Part shown: positions 31,004 to 40,253 of the stretch, in pieces
Position numbering within the stretch: the stretch's first letter is position 1
How the letters are laid out: each line of letters begins with the position of its first letter
Assembly: GCF_014639655.1 (NCBI RefSeq)
Contig: NZ_BMGB01000001.1
Location: 1,876,882 to 1,940,881 of the forward strand
Direction: 5' to 3'
Length of the DNA stretch: 64,000 nucleotides
Source of the DNA: Conyzicola nivalis
GTDB lineage: Bacteria; Actinomycetota; Actinomycetes; Actinomycetales; Microbacteriaceae
The notes under the pieces: generated by a model
Database searches by the model: none
Seen by the model: the letters and a program-made list of their open reading frames with translations, nothing else
Told to the model about the DNA's origin: nothing
Made by a program: the position numbers and the translations under genes

Positions 31004-33577
31004 TCAGCAGTTCGAGCGACCGACTGCCACGAGCACTTCGTCGGACTTGCGCGCCGTGACCCCCGCGGCCGGATTGCTCGACGTCGCGGTACCGACGGCA
31101 CCGCCCTGGCCGACCGCCACGCACGACGGTGTCACGGCCGCGAACCCCGCCCCGGCGAGGAGCGCCGCCGCCTCGTCGAGGGATGTGCCGGCCACGTCGG
31201 GCACCACGGCGAGCGCGTTGTTGCTCGTGACCACGGTGACCGTCGTGCCCCGCGCGACGAGGGCACCGGGTGCGGGGGACGTCGACACGACGGCGCCGGC
31301 CGGAAGCGTCGAATCGGCCTGGCCCCCGTCGGCGTACACGAGCCCCATCCCCTCGACGACCGATCTCGCGTTGTCGGCGGCGCCGCCCGTGAAGTCGGCC
31401 AGGGTGACCCCGCGGCCGGACACGAGCGCGGCGGCCGGTGCCTCGAACGCCCCCGGTGGATAGAGCGCGTTCGCCGCCAGGTTGATCGGCTTGGCGATCA
31501 GGTGACGGTTGTTGATGCCGGCCGGGTACCGCGTGAGGTTGTACTTTCCGCTCACGTTGCCGAACCAGACGGCCGTGGTCACCGTCGTCGTCGAACTCAT
31601 CAGCCAGGTCTGGTCGAAGTCGTCGGTGGTGCCGGTCTTGCCGAAGATCGGCCTGCCGTCTTTCGGGTTGCCGGCGTAGCGCTTCATCGCGTTCTCCAGC
31701 GCGAACACGGTGGTCGCCGCCACCTCGGGCGAGACCGCCGGGGCGCACGACCGAGCCTGTCCCGGCAACGCGGTGCCGTTCCTGTCGGTGACGTTCTCGA
31801 CGGCGACCGGCGCGCAGTAGACACCGTGGTTCGCGATGCCGGCATAGGCGGCCGCCATGGTGAGCGGCGCGATCACGTTGGTGCCGATGATCGCCGACGG
31901 GTTCGACCCGAGTTTGTTCTCAACGATGTCGGTCGTCGACGGATCGTCGACGTTGTTCGCGGGGTGCACACCGAGGGCCTGCGCGATTCGCTTGGTCTCG
32001 CACTGGTCGAGCTGGAGTCCCATCGAGACATACGCTCCGTTGATGGATGCCGCGGTCGCATCCATCACCGTGCGGTTTCCGCGCTCCCCCGACGAGTTCT
32101 TGAACGGCCACGGCCCGCCGAACGGCCCGTCTTCGATACCGCCGCCATCCGCGCTGTTCGCACAGGTGTTGGTGAACGCGGCCTGCTGCACCGTGCGCCC
32201 GTTGCCGTCGACGACCTCGTTCAGGCCGTGTCCGCTTTGCAGCCAGTTGATGAGCGTGAAGACCTTGTAGGTCGAGCCGATCTGGAAGCCGCGCGATCCG
32301 CCGTATTGCCGGTCGGTGTTGTAGTTGACGCTGGTCGTGCCCGGTCCGCCGCCGGCCGCCGAGTTGTCGAAGCGCGTGTTCTGCGCCATCGTGAGGACGC
32401 GTCCGGTGCCCGGTTGCACCGAGACCGCGGATGCGCCCAGCGCCAGCCGTGCCTCGGTAGCCGGCGCCTGCTTGGCGACGGCGTCCTGCGCCACGGTCTG
32501 CAGCCGCAGGTCGAGCGTCGTGTAGAGCGAGTACCCGCCGAGCACCCAGTTCGCCGTGCGCTCCTCGGCGGAGGCGCCGAGCGCGTCGAGCTCGGACACG
32601 AGGGTAGTGACGTAGTCGCAGAAGTAAGTGGCGTACGGGTCGGCCGCGATGCAGCCGTTGCGGTAAGGGGCGAGCACGACCGTCGTCGCGTCGACCGGTA
32701 TCGCGAGGGCCTCGTCGAGCTGGGCCCGGTCGATCATTCTCTCGACGAACATGTTTTTCAGGATCACGTCGCGGCGTTCGCGGTTCGCCGCGTGATCGGC
32801 CGGGTCGTCGAGGCCGCGCGCACCCGGCCCCTGCACGATCGCGATCAGGCTGGCGGCCTGGGCGAGCGAGACGTCGAGCGCCGACACCCCGTAGTAGCGC
32901 TGGGCCGCCGCCTCGACGCCGTAGTTGTTCCCGCCGAAGCCGGCGATGTTCAGGTAGCCGAGCAGGATCTGGTCTTTCGTGTAACGCTTCTCCAGCCCGA
33001 TCGCGAGCTTCATCTCCTTCAGCTTGCGGTCGAGCGTGGCGGCCTGCGCGGCGCGCACTCCCGCGGTCCTGGCCTCCTCGGTCGGCTCCCGCAGCGCGTC
33101 CTGGATGTAGATGTTCTTCACCAGCTGCATCGACAGGGTGGAGGCGCCGCTCTTCGAACTGCCGGCCGCGTTGCCGACCGCCGCCCTCACCACGCCCTGC
33201 AGGTCGACCCCACCGTGCTCGTAGAACCGCCGGTCTTCACCGGCCACGGCGGCCTGCTTGAGGAACGGCGACACATCTTCCCACGCCACCTCCTCGCGGT
33301 TCTGGTCGTAGACCTGCGCGATCTGCCGGTAGACCGGCGCTCCCGCCGCGTCGGTGCCCTCGATAGCGAAGATCTCGTTCTTCTGGGGTTGGGCGCCGAT
33401 CTCGATGAACTCCGGCAGGCTGTCGAAGATGCCGACAGTGTTCGTCGCGGTGACACCCGTCACCGCGACAAGCGGGGTGACGAGCACGGCCACGAGCACG
33501 CCGGCGACGACCGAGAGCCCGGTGAAGCCGAGCAGGCCGCTCAGCAGGCGGCGCGGAGGGTGATTCTGGGCGCGCAA
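31004..33577 (-). CDS. ponA: Bifunctional penicillin-binding protein with PASTA domains (class A PBP)
   Basis: An 857-residue peptidoglycan synthase: one N-terminal membrane helix, a GT51 glycosyltransferase domain (AGEDRRFYEHGGVDLQGVVR, then STLSMQLVKN), a transpeptidase domain with GSTYK, the SxN motif SIN and GKTGTTDDF, and two PASTA repeats near the C-terminus. It polymerises and cross-links cell wall outside the membrane. The start is TTG at 33577 with AAAGGGG upstream. It lies 53 nt after the beta-lactamase gene and is the last gene of the ECF sigma operon. Confidence 0.91.
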   Translation of the reverse strand: MRAQNHPPRRLLSGLLGFTGLSVVAGVLVAVLVTPLVAVTGVTATNTVGIFDSLPEFIEIGAQPQKNEIFAIEGTDAAGAPVYRQIAQVYDQNREEVAWEDVSPFLKQAAVAGEDRRFYEHGGVDLQGVVRAAVGNAAGSSKSGASTLSMQLVKNIYIQDALREPTEEARTAGVRAAQAATLDRKLKEMKLAIGLEKRYTKDQILLGYLNIAGFGGNNYGVEAAAQRYYGVSALDVSLAQAASLIAIVQGPGARGLDDPADHAANRERRDVILKNMFVERMIDRAQLDEALAIPVDATTVVLAPYRNGCIAADPYATYFCDYVTTLVSELDALGASAEERTANWVLGGYSLYTTLDLRLQTVAQDAVAKQAPATEARLALGASAVSVQPGTGRVLTMAQNTRFDNSAAGGGPGTTSVNYNTDRQYGGSRGFQIGSTYKVFTLINWLQSGHGLNEVVDGNGRTVQQAAFTNTCANSADGGGIEDGPFGGPWPFKNSSGERGNRTVMDATAASINGAYVSMGLQLDQCETKRIAQALGVHPANNVDDPSTTDIVENKLGSNPSAIIGTNVIAPLTMAAAYAGIANHGVYCAPVAVENVTDRNGTALPGQARSCAPAVSPEVAATTVFALENAMKRYAGNPKDGRPIFGKTGTTDDFDQTWLMSSTTTVTTAVWFGNVSGKYNLTRYPAGINNRHLIAKPINLAANALYPPGAFEAPAAALVSGRGVTLADFTGGAADNARSVVEGMGLVYADGGQADSTLPAGAVVSTSPAPGALVARGTTVTVVTSNNALAVVPDVAGTSLDEAAALLAGAGFAAVTPSCVAVGQGGAVGTATSSNPAAGVTARKSDEVLVAVGRSNC

Positions 33578-33630
33578 AGGAGACCCCTTTCAGGGATACG
33601 GGTGGAGTGTTGGCGGGCTGGCGCTGCGGG

Positions 33631-34554
33631 TTACCCGAAGGCCCCGACCACGGCGGTCGCGGCTTGGGCGATGAGGGCGTCGTCGCGGGTGGCGTCCGGG
33701 GAGTCGCGGGTCGAGAAGATCGCCACGACGATCGGCGCCGAGTCGGGCGGCCAGACGATCGCGATGTTGTTGCGCGCCCCGTACCCGCCGCTGCCGGACT
33801 TGTCGGCGACGACCCAGTCGGCGGGAACCCCGGCCCGGATGAGCGCGGATCCGGTCGCGTTGCCCGTCATCCAGTCGACGAGCACGGCCTGCTTCTCGTC
33901 GGACAGGGCATCGCCGAGGGCGAACTCGCGCAGGTCGGTCGCGAAGGCGCGGGGCGACGTCGTGTCGCGCGGGTCGCCCGGTACCGCGTCGTTGAGTCCG
34001 GCCTCCCAGCGCACCGGCTGCGTCACGTCGTCGCCGATCGCCGAGAGGGCGGCGGCGAGACCGGCCGGGCCACCGAGCTCGTCGAGCAGCAGGTTGCCCG
34101 CGGTGTTGTCGCTGTACCGCACGGCCGCCTCGGCGATCGCGCCGAGCGTCATGCCCGTCTCGACGTTCTTCTCGGTGACCGGCGAGTAGGTGATGAGGTC
34201 GGTGGCGGCGAACGACACGACGCGGTCGAGGTCGGCGAGGTCGTTCTGCTGCAGCACCGCGGCCGCGGCGAGCGCCTTGAACGTCGAGGCGTAGGCGAAC
34301 CGTTCGTCCGCGCGGTAGGCGATCTCGCGCCCGGTGCCGGTGTCGACGGCGTATACGCCGAGACGCGCGCCGAACGACTGCTCGAGCGCGGCGAAGTCCG
34401 CGTCGTAGGGGGCGACCGTCGGCGTGGGTGCCGGCGTCGACTCGGTGGGGGCCGTCGATGGGGTGGCCGTGTCATCCGGATTCGAACACCCGGCGACCAG
34501 AACGGCGACCGCCACGGCGACGGCGACCAGCGGGGCGCGTCCGGCCCGGGTCAT
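33631..34554 (-). CDS. bla: Class A beta-lactamase lipoprotein
   Basis: A 307-residue serine beta-lactamase. The signal ends in a lipobox VLVAGC (Cys23), followed by a Thr/Pro-rich linker of ~25 residues. The active-site elements are Ser90-Thr-Phe-Lys93, SDN (YSDNTAGN), the omega-loop glutamate in WEAGLND, and KSG in ADKSGSGGYG in place of the commoner KTG. All catalytic residues are intact. It overlaps the CU044_5270 gene by ATGA, tying it to the ECF sigma operon. Spectrum cannot be inferred from sequence. Confidence 0.9.
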   Translation of the reverse strand: MTRAGRAPLVAVAVAVAVLVAGCSNPDDTATPSTAPTESTPAPTPTVAPYDADFAALEQSFGARLGVYAVDTGTGREIAYRADERFAYASTFKALAAAAVLQQNDLADLDRVVSFAATDLITYSPVTEKNVETGMTLGAIAEAAVRYSDNTAGNLLLDELGGPAGLAAALSAIGDDVTQPVRWEAGLNDAVPGDPRDTTSPRAFATDLREFALGDALSDEKQAVLVDWMTGNATGSALIRAGVPADWVVADKSGSGGYGARNNIAIVWPPDSAPIVVAIFSTRDSPDATRDDALIAQAATAVVGAFG

Positions 34555-35504
34555 CGCGGCACCTGGTTCACGACCGAGGTGCTGAGGGCCGTGTATTCGA
34601 GCGGCGTGCCCGGGGGGATCTCGCCGAAGCCGCTGATCGTGACGAGGCGCACCCCGATGTATTCGCCGGTGGTCGGGTCGATGATGATCTCCTGTCGTGT
34701 GTCGCCCTCGGTGCCCTGGAGCCCAATGGCGGTTCCGACCCGGCCGTCGAGCGAGGCCTGCTGCTCGGTGATGACGACGGAGGGCATAAGCGCGAGGGCC
34801 TCGTAGAGGGCCGCCCGCAGGTCGGACTTGACGTTGCCGGCCCGCAGCAGGTCGACGACGTGGGCGAAGACGTTCTCGTCACTCGAGCCGGCCTGGTAGC
34901 GGAACTCGGTGAGGTAGGCGAGCAGGGCCGCGGGGTCGCGCGGCATGGCCGACTGGTCTTCGACCGGCCGGGTCGCGTCGGCCTGCTGCGACACGGGCAC
35001 GGCGACCACGTCGGACTGGCCGCTCCACTCGCGGGCGGCGAACTCCTGGGCGCCGTCGCCGAAGAAGACCGTCGGCTCGACGTAGGTGGTCTGCGCGACC
35101 GGCCGCCCGGTCTCGTCTGCGGGCAGGTAGACCTCGCGCAGCTGGGATTCGAGGTAGCCGATCGTCGTCTCGACCCGGCCGTCGACCGTGGTGAGCGCGA
35201 GGTAGGAGGCGCTGGTGGCCAGCCTGAGGAACTGCCCGTCTCCCACCTCGGGGTCGTCGGTGGCCTTGGCGGCCTCCCTCAGCATGGTCGACGCTCCGGC
35301 GGAGGGGTCGGCCGGCCTTCCCGCGGGCACGACGACGGTGACCGCCGCGACGACCGCGGCGAGGGCCCCGGCAGCGAGGGCGCCGAACCCGACGCGGCGC
35401 ACGATACGCGGCGCACGGTCCGGCTTCGCCGACCTCTCGGCGGCGGAGACGAGCATGAAGCGCATCGCGTTCACCTGCTCGGGGCGCAGTCTCGGGTCGC
35501 TCAT
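34551..35504 (-). CDS. CU044_5270-family single-pass membrane protein (probable sigma partner)
   Basis: A 317-residue protein: a basic cytoplasmic segment of ~42 residues, one membrane helix (VGFGALAAGALAAVVAAVTVVV), and a long extracytoplasmic domain with no catalytic signature. The family is defined mainly by its position next to ECF sigma genes in actinobacteria, and members are suspected to act as sensors or anti-sigma factors; no ZAS zinc motif is present. The ATG at 35504 overlaps the sigma stop, and the protein's end overlaps bla, both as ATGA. Confidence 0.8.
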   Translation of the reverse strand: MSDPRLRPEQVNAMRFMLVSAAERSAKPDRAPRIVRRVGFGALAAGALAAVVAAVTVVVPAGRPADPSAGASTMLREAAKATDDPEVGDGQFLRLATSASYLALTTVDGRVETTIGYLESQLREVYLPADETGRPVAQTTYVEPTVFFGDGAQEFAAREWSGQSDVVAVPVSQQADATRPVEDQSAMPRDPAALLAYLTEFRYQAGSSDENVFAHVVDLLRAGNVKSDLRAALYEALALMPSVVITEQQASLDGRVGTAIGLQGTEGDTRQEIIIDPTTGEYIGVRLVTISGFGEIPPGTPLEYTALSTSVVNQVPR

Positions 35505-36076
35505 CGGTGGGTCCCTTCGAGAGATTCGGTCAGTGTCATGGCGGGTCGGTGTGCCGCGAGATGGTCGGCGAGGGCCTTTTTGGCGAAGTGCAGGCGCGAC
35601 TTCACGGTGCCGGCCGGAACGCCGAGTACCCGCGCGGCCTCGGCCACGGTGAGCCCCTCGATGATGCACAGCGTCACGACCAGCCGGTGGTGCTGCGACA
35701 GGGAGCCGAGGGCGGCGACCGCCGGCCCGTCGTCGAGCACCTCGGCGGGGTCCCGAACGTCGTCGGAGGGCGGCACCCGGTCGAGCAGGTCGCGGTAGCG
35801 CCTGGCCGACCGGGTGATGTTCTGGGCGGCGTGGGTCGCGGTGACCAGCAGCCACGGCAGCAGCGAACCGTCGACGAACCGCACGCTCGCCCGCTTGCGC
35901 CACGCCTCGAGAAAGGCGACCGCGACGACGTCTTTCGCGTCGTCGAAGCCGGGCACGAGGGCGAGGCTGTGCCGGAACACCCGGTGCTGGTGCCGGTCGA
36001 ACACGGCGGCGAAACTCTCGCCGTCACCCGTGAGAGCCACCCGCCAGTACTCAGCGTCGGTCGTCTCGGTGGGCAT
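35501..36076 (-). CDS. ECF-type RNA polymerase sigma factor
   Basis: A 191-residue sigma factor with region 2 at about residues 20-85 (AVFDRHQHRVFRHSLALVPGFDDAKDVVAVAFLEAWRKR) and region 4 at about 115-170, whose HTH is LTVAEAARVLGVPAGTVKSRL. The first gene of a four-gene chain with CU044_5270, bla and the class A PBP, it probably responds to envelope stress or beta-lactams. I chose ATG at 36076 because GACAAT lies 6 nt upstream in the leaderless pattern; ATG at 36094 is possible. Confidence 0.87.
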   Translation of the reverse strand: MPTETTDAEYWRVALTGDGESFAAVFDRHQHRVFRHSLALVPGFDDAKDVVAVAFLEAWRKRASVRFVDGSLLPWLLVTATHAAQNITRSARRYRDLLDRVPPSDDVRDPAEVLDDGPAVAALGSLSQHHRLVVTLCIIEGLTVAEAARVLGVPAGTVKSRLHFAKKALADHLAAHRPAMTLTESLEGTHR

Positions 36077-36125
36077 ACCTGTATTGTCCGGCACCGCCCG
36101 GAAGGTTCATCCGGTGTGCAGATTT

Positions 36126-36965
36126 TTAGAGAAGCGGCTTGCCGCCCGTCACGGCGATGACCGCACCGGACATGTAGCTGGCCTCGTCGGAGGCGAGCAG
36201 CACGAAGGCCGGAGCGACCTCGGCCGGCTGCCCGGCACGGCCGAGCGGGGTGTCGTCGCCGAAACTCTCCACCTTCTCGGGCAGCATCGTCGACGGGATG
36301 AGCGGCGTCCAGATCGGTCCGGGCGCCACGACGTTGGCGCGGATGCCCTTCGGCCCGAGCAACTGCGAGAGTGACGCGGTCATGTTCGTGATCGCCGCCT
36401 TCGTCGCCGCGTACGGCAGCAGCTCGGGCGACGGGCTGTCGGCCTGGATCGACGATGTGGCGATGATCGACGAGCCGCTCGTCATGTGAGCGCTCGCCGC
36501 CTTCGCCAGGTGGAAGTAGGCGCTGAGGTTCGTGGCGAGGGTGTAGTCCCACTCGTCGTCGCCGATCTCGTCGAGTTCGGCGTGCGTGCGCTGAAACGCC
36601 GCGTTGTGCACGAGCACGTCGAGGCGGCCGAATTTCTCGACCGCCGTCGCAACGATCTTGCGGCAGTGGGCGGGGTCGGAAATGTCGCCGCGCACGAGGA
36701 CCGCGGTGCGGCCGGCCTCCTCCACGAGGAGGCGCGTGGCCTCGGCGTCATCGTCCTCCTCGAGGTAGCTGATCAGCACGTCCGCGCCCTCCCGGGCGAA
36801 CGCGATCGCCACCGCCCGGCCGATGCCGCTGTCCGCGCCGGTGATGATCGTGGCCTTGCCGGTGAGCTTGCCCGAACCCCGGTACGACTCTTCGCCGTGA
36901 TCGGGCACGGGCGTCATCGCCTCTGTGGTGCCGGGGGCGTCCTGCTGCTGGGCTGGTTGCGACAT
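36126..36965 (-). CDS. Short-chain dehydrogenase/reductase (YghA/YdaD stress type)
   Basis: A 279-residue SDR with the N-terminal polar extension typical of the YghA/YdaD group (about 35 residues before the Rossmann fold). Motifs are TIITGADSGIGRA, VHNAAFQ (NNAG-like), catalytic Ser in IATSSIQ and YAATK. The C-terminus ends VTGGKPLL. Members reduce small aldehydes or sugars and are often stress-induced. AAGGAG is well placed before ATG 36965. Confidence 0.88.
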   Translation of the reverse strand: MSQPAQQQDAPGTTEAMTPVPDHGEESYRGSGKLTGKATIITGADSGIGRAVAIAFAREGADVLISYLEEDDDAEATRLLVEEAGRTAVLVRGDISDPAHCRKIVATAVEKFGRLDVLVHNAAFQRTHAELDEIGDDEWDYTLATNLSAYFHLAKAASAHMTSGSSIIATSSIQADSPSPELLPYAATKAAITNMTASLSQLLGPKGIRANVVAPGPIWTPLIPSTMLPEKVESFGDDTPLGRAGQPAEVAPAFVLLASDEASYMSGAVIAVTGGKPLL

Positions 36966-37083
36966 TGCGGTCTCCTTGGGTCGTAGTGCGTCAGCCCCAG
37001 TACACAACGGTGGGATTCGTGGACGCGAGGGCTCGACAACATCGCAATGCTGAAATACGGGACCGAGCGCAGGAGCGGTCTCC

Positions 37084-37488
37084 TCAGGCGAAGACGGCAT
37101 CCTGTGGCAGAAGCTCCGGGATGGGCTCCTTGTCCGCTCTCGGATCAGCCTTCCGCGGGGCCGCGTCCACGTCACCCTCCGCGGCCGGCGGCCGCGGCTC
37201 GTCCCCGATCGACAGACCCAGGGCACGGTTCGCGCATTCGCTCATGGATTCGAGCCAGGCCAGGTTGATCGGGATCTCTTTGCTTCCCAGGAACTCGAAG
37301 TGGAAAGCGAGAGCGGGGTGGATCCAGACGGTCCCGTGCCCGCTGCCGTCGATCGATTTCTTCGCCCACGAGAATGCGAAGCACTCGTTTCGTCTGAGCT
37401 TGGTGAGGATGACGATCTTCAGATGTGCGAGCGTGCGGTCGTCGAGCTTGATCGGATACCGAGCGTCACCATAGTAAAACGTGCCCAT
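37084..37488 (-). CDS. DUF7882 family protein, Microbacteriaceae-type
   Basis: A 134-residue protein beginning MGTFYYGDARYPIKLDDRTL, then LKIVILTKLRRNECFAFSW and TVWIHPALAFHFEFLGSKEIP, with a Pro/Asp/Glu-rich disordered tail of ~40 residues. It belongs to a family typical of Microbacteriaceae that databases once mislabelled as ATP-dependent DNA ligase; none of the ligase motifs (such as KxDG) is present. Function unknown; it is useful as a taxonomic marker. GGAAGG precedes the ATG at 37488. Confidence 0.82.
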   Translation of the reverse strand: MGTFYYGDARYPIKLDDRTLAHLKIVILTKLRRNECFAFSWAKKSIDGSGHGTVWIHPALAFHFEFLGSKEIPINLAWLESMSECANRALGLSIGDEPRPPAAEGDVDAAPRKADPRADKEPIPELLPQDAVFA

Positions 37489-37578
37489 TGTGTGCCTTCC
37501 GCCAGAATTCGGTGTGCACTCGCGGCGGGGTCTGGGCTACGGAACTCCTTCAGCCTACGCCCCCGCCTCCGCAGCGCG

Positions 37579-38442
37579 CTAACGGTGCGACTCTCGGTTG
37601 TGCACCACCGCCACCGGGCAGGGCGTGTTCAGCAGCAGGTCGTGGCTGACCGAGCCGAGCACGAGCCGGCGCAGGAATCCGCGACCATGGGTTCCGACGA
37701 CGACGAGGTCCGCGCTCTTGGCCTCGACCGTGAGCGCCAGCGCCGCCCGGGTGTCGGCGGTGTGCGCCGAAATCGACAGCTGCGGGTAGCGCACGAGCAG
37801 CTCGTCGACCGACAGTTTCAGCGCCGTGTCGGCGGCTTCCCGCACGTCGTCGCGTGTGACGGGAGCGATGAGGTCGGAGGTGAGCAGGGCCTGCGGGATC
37901 GGCAGCGCGTGCACCAGCTGCAGCTCGACCCGCGAACGCGCGGCCTCCCGTGCGGCGAACTCCGTCACCGCGAAGTCGGAGGGCTCGAGCGCCACACCCG
38001 CGACCACGCCCTGACCGCTCGCTCTCCAACCCGCGGGTACGACGACGACCGGGCAGGCGCTGTGGGTGACGACGCGCAGGGGCAACGTGCCCGAGACGAA
38101 TCCGACGACGACACCGGTCTTGTCGCTCCCCAAGACCAGCAGATCCGCGCGCTCCGATACCTCGACGAGCTCCTCCGACGGCGATCCCCACAGCATCGTG
38201 GTCTCGATCGGCACCCCGGGGAGCGCGGCGACGAGCGTCTCCCCCGCCTGCCAGAGCGCGTGTTCGTAGGCCTTGCGGTACTCGACCTCCGCGGTGTTCA
38301 CCGGTATCCAGCCGAGCTCGGCCACCGTGACGATCTCGACCGCGAGGTCGGCCTCCGGCGCGCGTCCCCGTTCCCTCAACCAGCCGAGAACCGACTCGCT
38401 GATCCCCCGATTGTCAACGCCGACCATCAGTTTCTCGGACAC
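37579..38442 (-). CDS. Universal stress protein with tandem UspA domains
   Basis: A 287-residue protein of two UspA domains (about 1-140 and 148-287). The second ends with the ATP-binding signature [34 protein letters not shown]; the first has a divergent [24 protein letters not shown]. Tandem USPs of this kind are common in DosR-type regulons of actinobacteria. The start is GTG at 38442 with GGGAG upstream. A DosR-like half-conserved box lies ~80 nt upstream. Confidence 0.87.
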   Translation of the reverse strand: MSEKLMVGVDNRGISESVLGWLRERGRAPEADLAVEIVTVAELGWIPVNTAEVEYRKAYEHALWQAGETLVAALPGVPIETTMLWGSPSEELVEVSERADLLVLGSDKTGVVVGFVSGTLPLRVVTHSACPVVVVPAGWRASGQGVVAGVALEPSDFAVTEFAAREAARSRVELQLVHALPIPQALLTSDLIAPVTRDDVREAADTALKLSVDELLVRYPQLSISAHTADTRAALALTVEAKSADLVVVGTHGRGFLRRLVLGSVSHDLLLNTPCPVAVVHNRESHR

Positions 38443-38520
38443 GATTGCTCCCTGTCTCCGCGCGGACGATAATCGGTCCAACGCCAGGACAATGCTGCTG
38501 GTCCGCGAGGATGTGCGGCA

Positions 38521-38534
38521 GGGCCGAAAGTCCC
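38521..38534. promoter_or_regulatory. DosR/DevR-box-like dyad
   Basis: GGGCCGAAAGTCCC agrees with the DosR core GGGACTnnAGTCCC at 10 of 12 fixed positions. It sits between two divergent universal-stress genes, one of which is fused to a DosR-like DNA-binding domain. Confidence 0.45.
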
Positions 38535-38609
38535 ACGGGACGTCGAGCGACACGCACGCGGCATCGCAGCTGGCAGCATCGCCGCGTCGACCGCGAACGG
38601 GTTGGAACG

Positions 38610-39440
38610 GTGGGAGAGACACGGGATCGCCTGGCCGGTAACGACACCGCGCTGCTCCCCCGCGACGCCACCCTCGAACTCCACCTCACGCTGCGGGAGC
38701 GCCAGCTGCTGAGGCTCATCTCGACCGGAATGACGAACCGGGAGATGGCCGACGAGCTCGGTCTCGCGGAGAAGACCGTGAAGAACTACGTGTCCGGGTT
38801 GTTCTGCAAGCTCGGCGTCGCCCGCCGCGCGCAGGCCGCCGTCGTGGGGGTCCGGCTTGAACGGTCTGCGCCGCGCGCCACCAGCGGCGCCGACGGCATG
38901 GGACCTTCGGCCCTGCCCGGAGAACGCGCGACGGTGCACGCTGTGGACATGCAGACGCACTCACACCCTCCAGACCCCGACCTCGCAAACACGATCGTCG
39001 TCGGTCATGACGGATCGCACGGCGGAGAGTCGGCGTTCGAACTCGCGCTGCGGCTGGCCGAACGGCTGGGTGCGACACTGCTCGTCGTGCGGGCCTGGAC
39101 CATCGACACGGCCCCGCACGGCACGCTCGTGTCCGGCGGCTACGTCGCGTCGTTCGACGAGGCCTCGGCCAAAGTGGCGCGCATCCTCGAACGCGACGTG
39201 GCCGACCTCGTGACCGCACACCCAGGCGTCACGTTCCGGTTCAAGGCCAAGTTCGGACAGCCCGCCGCCGTGCTCATCGCCGCCTCGCCCGGCGCGCTGA
39301 TGCTGGTCGTCGGATCCCGCGGGCACGGCGGGTTCTCCAGCCTGCTGCTCGGTTCGGTGAGCGAGCAGTGCACCCGCCACGCCCACTGTCCGGTGCTCGT
39401 GGTCAGACCCCGGGACCCCAAGGCCGGTGGCGAGCCGTAG
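38610..39440 (+). CDS. DosR-like LuxR HTH fused to a UspA domain
   Basis: A 276-residue open frame with an N-terminal LuxR/GerE HTH ([20 protein letters not shown], then [20 protein letters not shown]) close to the DNA-binding half of DosR/DevR, including the Lys-Asn contact residues, and a C-terminal UspA domain (about 125-276; [22 protein letters not shown]). There is no receiver domain and none is detectable in other frames upstream, so it is either a true fusion or a truncated regulator joined to a USP gene. GTG at 38610 is the best start; an internal ATG at 38949 could start the USP alone. Confidence 0.7.
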   Translation: MGETRDRLAGNDTALLPRDATLELHLTLRERQLLRLISTGMTNREMADELGLAEKTVKNYVSGLFCKLGVARRAQAAVVGVRLERSAPRATSGADGMGPSALPGERATVHAVDMQTHSHPPDPDLANTIVVGHDGSHGGESAFELALRLAERLGATLLVVRAWTIDTAPHGTLVSGGYVASFDEASAKVARILERDVADLVTAHPGVTFRFKAKFGQPAAVLIAASPGALMLVVGSRGHGGFSSLLLGSVSEQCTRHAHCPVLVVRPRDPKAGGEP

Positions 39441-39455
39441 GCCGAACGCAACGAT

Positions 39456-39479
39456 CCCCGACCGTGACCGGTCGGGGAA
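39456..39479. terminator. Hairpin between convergent genes
   Basis: TCCCCGACCG (39456-39465) and CGGTCGGGGA (39470-39479) form a perfect 10-bp stem with a TGAC loop between the USP fusion gene and the convergent ABC permease gene. No T-run. Confidence 0.65.
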
Positions 39480-39491
39480 CGTCGTGCGGGC

Positions 39492-40253
39492 TCAAGCGAG
39501 CTTGCGCCGGTAGACGAACATCGCGAACCCGTAGGCGACGACGAGGATCCCGACGCACCAGGCGAGGGCCACCCAGATGTCCCCGCTCACCGGGCGCCCG
39601 GCGAACAGGTCCTGGATGGTGTTCACGATCGAGGTCACCGGCTGGTTCTCGGCGAAGGCCCGCACCGGCCCCGGCATGGTCTCGGTGGGGACGAACGCCG
39701 AGCTGATGAACGGCAGGAAGATCAGCGGGTACGAGAAGGCACTCGCGCCGTCGATCGTCTTCGCCGAGAGCCCGGCGATCACCGCGAGCCAGGTGAGCGC
39801 CAGCGTGAACAGCATCAGGATGCCCAGCACCGCGAGCCACGCTCCGAGGCTTGCCGAGGTGCGGAACCCGATCGCCAAGGCCACCAGCACGATGAGCACG
39901 AGCGAGAGGGCGTTCGCGAACAGCGACGTCACGACGTGCGCCCACAGCACCGACGACCGGGCGATCGGCATCGAGTGGAACCGCTCGAAGATGCCGCTCT
40001 GCATGTCGTTGAACAGGCGGGCGGCGGTGTACGCGATCCCCGAGGCGATCGCGATCAGCATGATGCCGGGCAGCAGGTAGTTCACGTAGCTCTCGCTGCC
40101 GGTGTCGATCGCTCCCCCGAACACGAAGACGAACAGCAGCAGCAGGGCGACCGGTGTGACCGCTGTGGTGATGATCGTGTCGACGCTGCGGGTGATGTGG
40201 CGCATCGAGCGGCCCAGCAAGACGGCCGTGTCGGGGAAGAAGTGGGTGCTCAT
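39492..40253 (-). CDS. ABC-2 type permease (DrrB family)
   Basis: A 253-residue permease with six hydrophobic segments and the ABC-2 pattern: VDTIITTAVTPVALLLLFVFVFGGAI early, GERF-like SGIFERFHSMPIARSSVLW loop, and a PLIFLPFISSAFVPTETMP segment late. It pairs with the DrrA-type ATPase, whose stop overlaps its ATG. The exported substrate is unknown (lipid, peptide or drug). Confidence 0.86.
   Translation of the reverse strand: MSTHFFPDTAVLLGRSMRHITRSVDTIITTAVTPVALLLLFVFVFGGAIDTGSESYVNYLLPGIMLIAIASGIAYTAARLFNDMQSGIFERFHSMPIARSSVLWAHVVTSLFANALSLVLIVLVALAIGFRTSASLGAWLAVLGILMLFTLALTWLAVIAGLSAKTIDGASAFSYPLIFLPFISSAFVPTETMPGPVRAFAENQPVTSIVNTIQDLFAGRPVSGDIWVALAWCVGILVVAYGFAMFVYRRKLA

Noticed and set aside
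30959-34189. A 1076-codon open frame on the plus strand opposite the PBP and beta-lactamase genes
   Set aside because: It is an Arg/Gly/His/Val-rich shadow frame of the kind produced by high-GC DNA. The opposite strand encodes two well-recognised enzymes.
37084-37488. ATP-dependent DNA ligase
   Set aside because: Such names exist in databases for this family, but the protein has none of the ligase motifs and is too short.
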